Source: M55B167 sp964406095 | GTDB lineage: Bacteria > Verrucomicrobiota > Kiritimatiellia > RFP12 > UBA1067 | Direction of reading: 5' to 3' | Assembly (NCBI GenBank): GCA_964406095.1 | Contig: CAYOQJ010000104.1 | Span: 1-34,509 of the forward strand | Length of the DNA stretch: 34,509 nt | In this document: positions 22,549 through 30,502 of the stretch, one piece after another | Layout of the letters: each line of letters begins with the position of its first letter | Numbering within the stretch: the first letter of the stretch is position 1 | Notes under the pieces: generated by a model | The model's input: the letters and a program-made list of their open reading frames with translations, nothing else | Database searches by the model: none | What the model was told of the DNA's origin: nothing | Program-made: the position numbers and the translations under genes

Positions 22549-22813
22549 TACTCACTCAATATTTTTTTATAACATGACTGACAGTAAAAATCATACAACG
22601 GCATATGCATGTTCTCCGCAGTGACGATTTGTTGCGACGACACAGTCGACGCAATGATGAGCGTAAAAAAGAAGATTGAAGACACCAACCCCTCCAGCTC
22701 CTTTTTACTCCTTTCAACCATTTTAACTACTTCTTCAACCATTTTAATTGTATCCATTGCATCTCCGCGCCTCCGCGCGAAAATCCTTCTCGCCATGCGC
22801 TCTGCGCCATGCT
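22549..22813. other. Gap between iorB and trmB: repetitive, no convincing gene
   Basis: Contains copy 2 of the trmB-flanking repeat (22633-22672). On the minus strand it has a GCGCGGAGGCGCGGAG tandem, a doubled GCATGGCG word, and a twice-repeated TTAAAATGGTTGAA. An 82-codon minus-strand frame crosses all of these but appears to be a product of the repeats. Confidence 0.5.
22633..22672 (+). repeat. 40-bp direct repeat flanking trmB, copy 2
   Basis: Differs from 21771-21810 by one base (C at 22643 against G at 21781). It lies 84 nt upstream of the trmB start, so the two copies bracket the gene. Confidence 0.85.
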
Positions 22814-23413
22814 CTATGCCTTCTTCATCTCCGTGTTAAAGGCAACTGCGCGACCACGGGCGAAGGCCTCGAGGTTGACATTAAGCATCCGGGCGGGGAT
22901 ACGCTTACGCATCGTTTCAATCCACTGTTCCTCTTTAAAAGGCGTAAGGTTAGAGAGTGCCCCAGCGATGACCATATTCATGCAGCGCTGGTTACCCAGT
23001 TCCCGGGCGATACTCAGAGCATCCAGGAGAACCGCATGCGGAAACTGCCGTTCGAGTCGTTCCGTCATATTTTCGACCGCCGGTTGCTGTCCGCTCGAAA
23101 CTGTGATTGGTATCAGATTGAGATCGTTGATCAAAGCTTGTCCTTTCGGCGCAAGTAGGTGATGCCAGCGCAGAGCTTCCATACGTTCGAAGGCCACCAA
23201 CAAATCGGTACTCCCCTCGGGTACAATCGGCGAGTGTACCTTTTCACCAAAGCGCACCTGACTGATTACTGAACCACCGCGCTGCGCCATACCGTGAATC
23301 TCGCTTTTCTTAACATCCATACCGGCACTGGCCGCGGTTTTGGCCAGCAGATCGCTGGTGAGCAGGGTGCCTTGTCCACCGACACCGACCAAAGAGATGT
23401 TGACTGTTCTCAT
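22814..23413 (-). CDS. iorB: Indolepyruvate:ferredoxin oxidoreductase, beta subunit
   Basis: 199-aa gamma-type domain subunit of the 2-oxoacid:ferredoxin oxidoreductase family. It works with IorA in oxidative decarboxylation of aryl pyruvates from aromatic amino acids to aryl-acetyl-CoA, reducing ferredoxin. GVGGQGTLLTSDLLA (about 10-24) and EIHGMAQRGGSV are hallmark segments, and the length is typical. A GGAG ribosome binding site precedes the ATG at 23413, which lies 18 nt after the iorA stop, so the two form an operon. It implies anaerobic amino-acid fermentation. Confidence 0.95.
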   Translation of the reverse strand: MRTVNISLVGVGGQGTLLTSDLLAKTAASAGMDVKKSEIHGMAQRGGSVISQVRFGEKVHSPIVPEGSTDLLVAFERMEALRWHHLLAPKGQALINDLNLIPITVSSGQQPAVENMTERLERQFPHAVLLDALSIARELGNQRCMNMVIAGALSNLTPFKEEQWIETMRKRIPARMLNVNLEAFARGRAVAFNTEMKKA

Positions 23414-23431
23414 ATCTATTCTCCAGAAGTG

Positions 23432-25207
23432 CTAAAACTTTTTCGCTATCGCGTCGAATTTACAAACCTGCCGACACAACCCACAGCCGGAACACTGCAC
23501 TGGGTCGATTGTCGCCTTAAACCGTTTACCGTCGGCTGTTTTTTCACCGCGCACGATTGCCGGACACCCCAATTTAAAGCAAGCACCGCAGGCTTGACAC
23601 CGCTCCGAATCAATCTCATAGATTCCGGCTGTCATGAGTCCGGCGGCAATGCGGCAGGGGCCTTTGATCACCACCACTGAAGGTTCATCAGCATCCAGTT
23701 CGGCAATCAACACCTTTTCAATCCGTTCGATGTCAAAAGCTCCCACGGTCTCAACCCGTTTATAACCCATGGCACGAGCGACCGCCGCGATATCCGTAAC
23801 CGGAGCCGGTTCACCTGCGAGAGTTTTACCGGAACCGGGGTTATCCTGATGACCTGTCATACCGGTGATGCGGTTATCCAGCACAATCGTAGTGATTGTA
23901 CCCTTATTATACAGGACATCCTGAATGCCGGTATAACCTGAGTGAAAGAAAGTGGAATCACCTATCACGGCGCAGAGTCTTCCTTTAAAGCCCGCTTTCT
24001 GCATGCCAAAAGCGTTGCCGATACTAGCGCCCATGCAGATAGTCGTATCCATCGCATTCAGCGGAGGAAATGCTCCCAGGGTGTAGCAACCGATGTCACC
24101 GGTCACAGTGGCTTTAAGTTTGGACAAGACATAGAAGAGACCGCGATGTGAACAACCGGAACACAGCACTGGCGGACGTAGTGGCAAGCTCTCATCAGTA
24201 ACTTGAATTTGCGGCGGTTCCACATCTCCCAGAATACCTGCCCGCAACTGCAGCACTCTTAGCGGGTTGAGCTCCATCATACGCAACTCGGCAGGGTAAT
24301 CAACCGTTTTAAGGCCCAGAGCTTTGACTTGATCCTCCATAAAGGGATCGAGCTCCTCCACCACTAACAGATGTTTGACACTCGCGGCGAAACGCCTGAC
24401 CATCTCCACCGGGAAGGGATTGGAAAATCCCAGTTTCAGAATTGAGTATTCGCTGAAAACCTCTTTGGTATACTGATAAGCGACGCTAGAGGTGATGATG
24501 CCGAGCTTAGAGCTACCCGGCTCAATGCGGTTAAGTTCGCTCTTCTCGGCGCAGTTGCGCAACTCCTGTGTACGTTTTTCCACCCTGTAGCGCATCTGGC
24601 GGGCAAAAACCGGCGCGGCCACGGTTCGTTTGATATCTTTAATGTACGGAATCGGCTCCCGCGTTCCGTGGCCAAAATTTTCACCGAGGTCTACAAGAGT
24701 GGAGGTATGCGAGGTGCGCGTAGTCAACCGCACGATGCAGGGCGTCTGAAATTTTTCCGAAACTTCATAGGCCTGCATAACCATATCGTAGGCTTCCTGG
24801 GAATCGGAGGGTTCAAACAGCGCAACCCGTGCAAATCTGGCCAACACACGAGTGTCCTGCTCATTCTGCGAACTATGAATGCCCGGATCATCCGCCACAA
24901 CAACAACCAAACCGCCACTCGCTCCCACAAACGTAGCAGTCATCAGAGGGTCAAGTGCCACATTCAGGCCGACGTGTTTCATGGCGCAAAGCGCGCGTGC
25001 GCCGGCAAGGGATCCACCAATGGCAACTTCCAGTGCCACCTTTTCATTGCATGACCACTCGGCATTGATCTCATCCGAAAAGCGTGAGAGCGTTTCAAAA
25101 ATCTCGGTGCTCGGCGTGCCGGGATAGGCCGCCGCGACAGTACACCCCGCCCGGCAGGCGGCATACGCGACAGCCTCATTCGCGGAAAGCATCACTTTAT
25201 TACTCAT
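23432..25207 (-). CDS. iorA: Indolepyruvate:ferredoxin oxidoreductase, alpha subunit
   Basis: 591-aa catalytic subunit with thiamine diphosphate and iron-sulfur clusters. The N-terminal pyrimidine-binding domain opens MLSANEAVAYAACRAG with YPGTPST at 28-34. The central TPP domain includes GDIGCYTLGAFPPLNAMDT and CAVIGDSTFF. Two C-terminal ferredoxin-like clusters lie at about 537-548 (CQACGACFKLGC) and about 572-582 (CSGCGLCRQVC). ATG 25207 follows GGAG with 7-nt spacing; a longer frame to 25297 runs through a palindrome and is rejected. A 17-bp perfect hairpin ends just before this ribosome binding site. Upstream on the same strand is pgi. Confidence 0.96.
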   Translation of the reverse strand: MSNKVMLSANEAVAYAACRAGCTVAAAYPGTPSTEIFETLSRFSDEINAEWSCNEKVALEVAIGGSLAGARALCAMKHVGLNVALDPLMTATFVGASGGLVVVVADDPGIHSSQNEQDTRVLARFARVALFEPSDSQEAYDMVMQAYEVSEKFQTPCIVRLTTRTSHTSTLVDLGENFGHGTREPIPYIKDIKRTVAAPVFARQMRYRVEKRTQELRNCAEKSELNRIEPGSSKLGIITSSVAYQYTKEVFSEYSILKLGFSNPFPVEMVRRFAASVKHLLVVEELDPFMEDQVKALGLKTVDYPAELRMMELNPLRVLQLRAGILGDVEPPQIQVTDESLPLRPPVLCSGCSHRGLFYVLSKLKATVTGDIGCYTLGAFPPLNAMDTTICMGASIGNAFGMQKAGFKGRLCAVIGDSTFFHSGYTGIQDVLYNKGTITTIVLDNRITGMTGHQDNPGSGKTLAGEPAPVTDIAAVARAMGYKRVETVGAFDIERIEKVLIAELDADEPSVVVIKGPCRIAAGLMTAGIYEIDSERCQACGACFKLGCPAIVRGEKTADGKRFKATIDPVQCSGCGLCRQVCKFDAIAKKF

Positions 25208-25218
25208 TGTTATTCTCC

Positions 25219-25256
25219 AGCTCCACCTCGTTATGCTCTCATAACGAGGTGGAGCT
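25219..25256 (-). promoter_or_regulatory. Perfect 17-bp hairpin in the pgi-iorA gap
   Basis: AGCTCCACCTCGTTATG (25219-25235) and its exact reverse complement (25240-25256) flank a 4-nt loop. On the iorA strand the stem ends immediately next to the GGAGAA ribosome binding site. There is no U-tract, so it is not a standard terminator. It may modulate iorA translation, protect the 3' end of the pgi transcript, or be a REP-like palindromic repeat. Confidence 0.65.
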
Positions 25257-25297
25257 ACATTTACCCGCGTTGCCGCAGAATCAAGATGACCGGACAA

Positions 25298-26914
25298 TTA
25301 CGCGCGTTTATGGGCATCGCGATATCCGGCTATCAGCGCATTGGTTGATGCGTCATGTTGAAGCAGCGGACGTTGTTCTGATTTGAGTTCATTCAAAACT
25401 TGTTCCGCCAGAACCTTACCCAACTGGACACCCCACTGGTCAAACGAGAAGATATTCCAAACAACACCCTGCACAAAAATTTTATGCTCATACAGCGCAA
25501 CCAGAGCACCCAAGGTCTCCGGTGTCAATTTGTTGGCCAACAGGGTGTTGGTTGGGCGATTACCTGCGAACACCTTGTGGGGAATAAGAGCTTCAGGTGT
25601 TCCTTCCGCACGACATTCAGCCTCGGTTTTACCGAACGCCAGGGCCTCGGATTGAGCGAAGAAGTTGGCCATCAACTTATCATGATGATCGCCGGTCGGG
25701 TTATGTGTATGGCGGAAGCCAATGAAATCGCAGGGGATCAGACGGGTACCCTGGTGGATAAGTTGATAGAAGGCATGCTGCCCGTTGGTACCGGGTTCGC
25801 CCCAGACAATCGGTCCAGTGGAGATCAAAACCCGGTGCCCCTGTTTATCTACCGACTTGCCATTGCTCTCCATATCAAGCTGCTGCAGATAGGCAGGAAA
25901 GCGGGCAAGGTACTGATCATAGGGCAGCACTGCGTAACTTTCAGCGTCATGCCCATTGGAATAAAGTATACCCAGAAGGGCCATCACAACCGGGATGTTG
26001 CGATGAAGCGGAGCTTCACGGAAATGTTTATCCATCCGGTGATAACCTTTCAGCATCTTTTTAAAATTGCGCGGCCCGATCGCGAGCATCAGCGGCAGTC
26101 CGATTGCGGAGGGCAGCGAGTAACGTCCGCCGACCCAGTCCCAGAAGCCAAACATATTTCGCGTATCTATACCGAATTCCGCCACCTTCTCAGTGTTGGT
26201 TGAAACTGCCACAAAGTGTTTGGCCACAGCGCTTTCTGATTTCAGATTATTGATCAGCCAGGTGCGCGCGGTGCGCGCGTTGGTCATAGTTTCCTGCGTG
26301 GTGAATGTTTTTGATGCTACGATAAAGAGTGTCTGAGGCGCCTTGACTTTGCGAAGGGTCTCTACCAGATGTGTGCCGTCAACGTTGGAGACAAAAAACA
26401 TTTTAATCGAACGTTTGGTGTATGGTGTCAGGGCTTGGCAGGCCATAGCAGGTCCCAGATCGGAGCCGCCGATACCGATATTAACGACATATTTGATTCT
26501 GCGTCCGGTATGTCCCAACCAGCGTCCTTTGCGAACATCATCGCAGAAAACGCCCATGGTGTTCAATACCGCACGGACATCGGGCATTACATCCCGGCCG
26601 TCGACGCAGACCGGATTTTCGGAAAGATTGCGCAACGCGGTATGGAGCACTGCGCGATTCTCGGTTCCATTGATTTTTTCTCCGGAAAACATCGCTTCGA
26701 CCGCCTGGGGTAGATCGCATTCCTCCGCCAGAGCTACGAGGTTTTTCATCAGAGCGGCACTGATCAAGTTTTTGGAGTAATCCAATGTCCAGCCGGCAGC
26801 TTTGAGCGTAAAACGCTGTGCTCTTTTCTGGTCATCGGCAAAAAGATCACGCAGGTGTCTCGTTTTTAAAGTGTTAATTTCTTTTTCTACCATATCCCAG
26901 GATTTTTTATCCAT
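25298..26914 (-). CDS. pgi: Glucose-6-phosphate isomerase
   Basis: 538-aa glycolytic enzyme interconverting glucose 6-phosphate and fructose 6-phosphate. GIGGSDLGP is at 147-155, the phosphate-binding SKTFTTQETMTNA follows near 210, MESNGKSV near 350, the catalytic histidine lies in the GTNGQHAFYQLIHQGT region, and the closing motif is SFDQWGVQLGK. Length matches the long E. coli-type Pgi. ATG 26914 follows an AGGAG ribosome binding site. A TATAAT at 26982-26987 on the minus strand may be its -10 box, with a poor -35. The iorAB genes follow after a hairpin-containing gap of about 90 nt. Confidence 0.97.
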   Translation of the reverse strand: MDKKSWDMVEKEINTLKTRHLRDLFADDQKRAQRFTLKAAGWTLDYSKNLISAALMKNLVALAEECDLPQAVEAMFSGEKINGTENRAVLHTALRNLSENPVCVDGRDVMPDVRAVLNTMGVFCDDVRKGRWLGHTGRRIKYVVNIGIGGSDLGPAMACQALTPYTKRSIKMFFVSNVDGTHLVETLRKVKAPQTLFIVASKTFTTQETMTNARTARTWLINNLKSESAVAKHFVAVSTNTEKVAEFGIDTRNMFGFWDWVGGRYSLPSAIGLPLMLAIGPRNFKKMLKGYHRMDKHFREAPLHRNIPVVMALLGILYSNGHDAESYAVLPYDQYLARFPAYLQQLDMESNGKSVDKQGHRVLISTGPIVWGEPGTNGQHAFYQLIHQGTRLIPCDFIGFRHTHNPTGDHHDKLMANFFAQSEALAFGKTEAECRAEGTPEALIPHKVFAGNRPTNTLLANKLTPETLGALVALYEHKIFVQGVVWNIFSFDQWGVQLGKVLAEQVLNELKSEQRPLLQHDASTNALIAGYRDAHKRA

Positions 26915-27222
26915 ATCAGGCTCCTATAAATAAAACCGACAAATCGAGGCAACGATCGCATGACTGCGATATGAGCCGGGCATTATAGCGTTTCAATGTC
27001 CGGGGTTGAAGTGTAAATTTAGCAAGACCGAGCTTCCGGGGGCGTCTATCTGGCCCTGGACAAAGCGGGATCATGAAGCCCGACCTCAATCCAATGCCTC
27101 ATTCTGAATACATGCTTGGAACCAGTAGATTAGGAATCGGAGGTTTAACCCCGATTTTAATTATATTGAAGGGGTTCATCTCCCGGCTCACTAGTTCCGC
27201 ATTCAAACTCTCATCATCGCTC
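26915..27222. other. 308-bp gap between the sulfatase end and pgi start
   Basis: Contains the probable pgi -10 box (26982-26987, minus) and a small hairpin ATCGCA/TGCGAT (26955-26970) in the pgi leader. A bulged hairpin at 27135-27156 (AATCGG/CCGATT) is followed on the plus strand by TTTTAATT and looks like a weak terminator with no obvious plus-strand gene before it. No gene is supported; a plus-strand frame from 27073 overlaps the sulfatase. Confidence 0.5.
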
Positions 27223-28719
27223 TCAACGCGGGCCGGGGTTGTTGCAGCGTTCAGCCTGTATATCCTCTCCGGGCGTGATGCCGGGACTCCACTCCTTGAT
27301 CATCTCTCCGGTTTCACGATCAAATCTGTCGGGTGACAATCGTTCCGGTACGCTGTCGCGGGTCAGCTCCTGCCAAAGTTCCATCTGTTTTTTCAGACGT
27401 GCTTTCACCTCGGCATATTCAGGATTGCTGATCAGGTTCGTAAGCTGCCGACGGTCGCTCTCGAATTTGTAGAGCTCTTCAACGGGGCGTGGCGCCAGAA
27501 AGACATCGGCCTGGGCAGTGTTGAGAGTTCCGGCATCACGTGCCTGCTGAAGTGCCAGATGAGATGCCGAACGCACGGAATCAGCCGGACCCTGCCAGGG
27601 CTGCTCGGGACGTTTGTTAATGATGTACAAAAAACCATCCTTGCGAATTGAGCGTCCATAGGCCTCATAATCATGCCAGTTGTGCTCGGAGAAGACCATA
27701 TCGCGTATCTTGACATCGGGATCGTTCAGCAACGGCATCAATGAAATACCCATAACCGACTCGGGAGGTGTCAGGTTGGCGGCGGCCAGATAGGTCGGGG
27801 CCAGGTCGATCACACTGACCAACGACGAAGTGAGCGTTCCGCCGTTTTTAATGACTTCGGGCCAGTGTGCCACCAGCGCGGTGCGCATGCCGCTGTCGTG
27901 CAGGCGTGTTTTTGCACGCGGGAAGGGGCGTCCGTTGTCGCCACCGACCACGAAAATCAGGGTGTTGTCGAGCACCTTCTGCCTGCGCAGCTCATTAACG
28001 GTCTGGCCGACAAAATAGTCGAAGCGCGTTACTTCATTGTAGTATGATGCGATATCCTGACGTGTCTCGGCGTTATCGATTAAAAATGGTGGCACGAGCA
28101 CATCTTCGGGTTTATGTTTGGGGCCGTAGAGCTCTTCGATCCAATCGCGATCGCCATCCCAATTCCGATGGGCATCATAAGCAGCGAACCAGAAAAAGAA
28201 GGGTTTATCTTTGGGGCGTTCGCGTGCGATCCGCACCCAGTGTGCGTGTCCTCCACGATTGGTTTTCGAATTTCCGGCGGTTTTCAGCACCCAGGGATCA
28301 AGGGGTGCCTCGACACCCTCGGGGGGTTCATCCTGGGGCATGTGATCTTTGCCGGAGAGCACGGTGTAGTAACCGGCTTTGCGCAGAACAGAGGGAAACT
28401 TCACCAAGTGCCACGGCAGCGGGCGATGCAGCTCGGCGGCATGTCCGTTGTTGTGGGGATAACGCCCGGTCGCAATGCTGCAACGGCTGGGACTGCAGCT
28501 GCTGGCGGTCAGATAGGCGTTTTCAAAGCGCAGGCCTCCGGTGGCGAGAGCGTCAATATGAGGTGTGCGTGCAGCACTGTTACCGTAGCAGCCGTAGTCA
28601 TTCCAGCTGACATCATCGGCGATAAAAAGAATCATATTAGGACACTGAGACGCGAATGTTACGCAGCAGATTAACAGCAGTGCTGCAATCAACAGATATG
28701 TGCCGGTTTTTTGTTTCAT
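27223..28719 (-). CDS. Exported sulfatase, N-sulfoglucosamine sulfohydrolase-like
   Basis: 498-aa type I sulfatase. Residues 1-24 are a signal peptide (MKQKTGTYLLIAALLLICC). Metal-binding D35-D36 lie in ADDVSWNDYG. The formylglycine site is C75 in SSCSPSR, followed by GRYPHNNG. GKDH near 130 and DAHRNW, then GDNGRP near 290, complete the active-site features. SSCSPSR with a nearby NNGH resembles heparan N-sulfatases (S1_8-like), so N- or O-desulfation of an amino sugar is plausible but unproven. ATG 28719 has GAGGATC upstream and begins the signal peptide, so the longer frame to 28803 is rejected. A second sulfatase lies 137 nt upstream. No formylglycine-activating enzyme is in the window. 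Confidence 0.92.
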   Translation of the reverse strand: MKQKTGTYLLIAALLLICCVTFASQCPNMILFIADDVSWNDYGCYGNSAARTPHIDALATGGLRFENAYLTASSCSPSRCSIATGRYPHNNGHAAELHRPLPWHLVKFPSVLRKAGYYTVLSGKDHMPQDEPPEGVEAPLDPWVLKTAGNSKTNRGGHAHWVRIARERPKDKPFFFWFAAYDAHRNWDGDRDWIEELYGPKHKPEDVLVPPFLIDNAETRQDIASYYNEVTRFDYFVGQTVNELRRQKVLDNTLIFVVGGDNGRPFPRAKTRLHDSGMRTALVAHWPEVIKNGGTLTSSLVSVIDLAPTYLAAANLTPPESVMGISLMPLLNDPDVKIRDMVFSEHNWHDYEAYGRSIRKDGFLYIINKRPEQPWQGPADSVRSASHLALQQARDAGTLNTAQADVFLAPRPVEELYKFESDRRQLTNLISNPEYAEVKARLKKQMELWQELTRDSVPERLSPDRFDRETGEMIKEWSPGITPGEDIQAERCNNPGPR

Positions 28720-28856
28720 CGGATCCTCTTTTCTTTCGCGGTTTTCCGGTTTATTCTCGCAACTCCCCTCCCAAAAAACAAGAAGTTTAAGTAGCAAATA
28801 CAACCGAGCAACCTACAGACTGCCGACTACAAGCTGAGCGATAAGCACAACCCGCG

Positions 28857-30407
28857 TTAGTTTTTGAAGATATCCACTTTCACGTCATTACGCAACACCG
28901 GACCGGGTGTGCTGCGTCCACGTTCAATATAACCTTTCAGCACTCTGACCAATTCCGTCACAATTTCGGGATGCTGCGCCTGCAGGTTCTTTGTTTCGGA
29001 TATATCCTCTTTCAGATTGTAAAGCTGCACATCCGGCATCCCTTTTTTCCTGGCTGCAGCATCTTTCGGAGAAGACCAGCCACCTGAGCCTGGACAGAGT
29101 ATCAGCTTCCAGTCGCCGCGGCGGATTGCAAACCGACCGCTGATAGAGTGATGCACCGCCGCCTCACGACACTGCGCTTTGTCTAGGGTAGTTCCAAACA
29201 GTGCAGAGGCGAAACTTACGCTGTCTTCAGCCGCATCGGCAGCGACCCTTTGTCCGCTCAGTTCAGCGCAGGTTGCGGTCAGATCGGTCAAAGAGATCAA
29301 TTGCCGGTTTATGGTGCCGGCTTTGATCCGCGCAGGCCAGTGACAGATAAAGGGCACGCGGTGTCCTCCCTCCCAGATATCAGCTTTGTAACCACGGTAT
29401 TTCGCGCTGGGGTAGTGACCTTTTTTTACCAGCTCTCCGACCTGGGCAGCCGGTGAGCAGCCATTGTCACTTGTGAAGATGATCAGTGTGTTTTCCAGCA
29501 ATTTCAGCTCTCGCAGGCTGTTGACCAGCTGGCCGACGCACTGGTCGTTCTGCATCACGAAGTCAGCGTAGCTGTTCAGAGCACTGCGACCCTTCCATTG
29601 ATCGGCGGGTACAATCGGGGTATGCGGCGAAGCGTAGGGCAGATAGAGAAAAAAGGGCTGATCGTCTCTTTTGACGGACGAAGCACGCTTTTCGAAATAT
29701 TCTATAGCTTTTGCGGTTATAGCTGGCAAAACATCAACCGCTTCGAAGGAGGGCGCTGCCGGTCCTTTACGATGAAAGGCCTTGATGGTTGTGGGAAGCT
29801 CAACCACCCTGTTGTTGTGAATCCAGGTATAGGGTGGCATGTCGAGCGAAGCACTGATACCATAGAAATAATCGAAGCCATGCGAGAGAGGAGAATCGGT
29901 TAGCTGTTTACTGTAATCCACATCGCAACCCTTAAGCATGGGATCGTCATTCACAGTGCCCACCCAACCCAGACCGAGATGCCATTTGCCGATGCAGGCG
30001 GTATGGTAACCGGCTCGCTGCAACAGAGAGGCCACCGTTTCACGCCCCTTGGAGATCAACGGTTCACTGTTGCCCCAAAGCACGCCTTTCTGCAAATGGG
30101 TACGCCAGGCATAGCGCCCAGTCAAAATACCATAGCGGGTGGGTGTACAAACTGCGGATCCGGAGTGAGCATCGCTAAAGATCATGCCGTCCCGCGCTAG
30201 GCGGTCGATATTGGGGGTTGCTATTTTACCCTTACCCTCACTCAGACACTGAATATCACCGGTGCCGAGATCATCACAGAGGATATAGACAATATTGGGC
30301 CTGATCCGAGACTGTCGCGTGGATTTATTTGCGGCATTCATCGAGGTTACAAGCATAAACATTGAAGAAATAAGCACGACCGATCTCAGACATTGTCGAA
30401 TAAACAT
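28857..30407 (-). CDS. Exported sulfatase, arylsulfatase A-like
   Basis: 516-aa type I sulfatase. Residues 1-26 are a signal peptide (RQCLRSVVLISSMFMLV). D45-D46 are in ILCDDLGTGD, and the formylglycine cysteine is C87 in SAVCTPTR followed by GILTGRYAWR. GKWHLGLGW is the characteristic second active-site block, and TSDNGCSP near 300 carries the late metal ligands. Sequence features resemble arylsulfatase A and GalNAc-6-sulfatase-like S1 subfamilies. ATG 30407 is chosen because GGGAG is 6 nt upstream; ATG 30413 would put the ribosome binding site against the start codon. It lies between the beta-propeller gene (95 nt upstream) and the other sulfatase, forming a likely minus-strand transcription unit. 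Confidence 0.92.
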   Translation of the reverse strand: MFIRQCLRSVVLISSMFMLVTSMNAANKSTRQSRIRPNIVYILCDDLGTGDIQCLSEGKGKIATPNIDRLARDGMIFSDAHSGSAVCTPTRYGILTGRYAWRTHLQKGVLWGNSEPLISKGRETVASLLQRAGYHTACIGKWHLGLGWVGTVNDDPMLKGCDVDYSKQLTDSPLSHGFDYFYGISASLDMPPYTWIHNNRVVELPTTIKAFHRKGPAAPSFEAVDVLPAITAKAIEYFEKRASSVKRDDQPFFLYLPYASPHTPIVPADQWKGRSALNSYADFVMQNDQCVGQLVNSLRELKLLENTLIIFTSDNGCSPAAQVGELVKKGHYPSAKYRGYKADIWEGGHRVPFICHWPARIKAGTINRQLISLTDLTATCAELSGQRVAADAAEDSVSFASALFGTTLDKAQCREAAVHHSISGRFAIRRGDWKLILCPGSGGWSSPKDAAARKKGMPDVQLYNLKEDISETKNLQAQHPEIVTELVRVLKGYIERGRSTPGPVLRNDVKVDIFKN

Positions 30408-30502
30408 ATTCATCTCCCTAATTATTGAAGCAGCGGCTATGTTTTGGCGGGTATCGATTGAATCAAACCGGACAAAACAGGTCACATTCAAGCTCCTGCT
30501 CG

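Noticed and set aside
22548..22796. 82-codon minus-strand frame between iorB and trmB
   Set aside because: It runs through several nucleotide repeats, lacks a ribosome binding site and has no recognisable domain; best explained as repeat translation.
25208..25297. N-terminal extension of iorA
   Set aside because: It translates the perfect hairpin, and the family start at 25207 has a good ribosome binding site.
27073..27336. 87-codon plus-strand frame near the sulfatase end
   Set aside because: Its second half overlaps the sulfatase coding sequence antisense and it has no ribosome binding site or family features.
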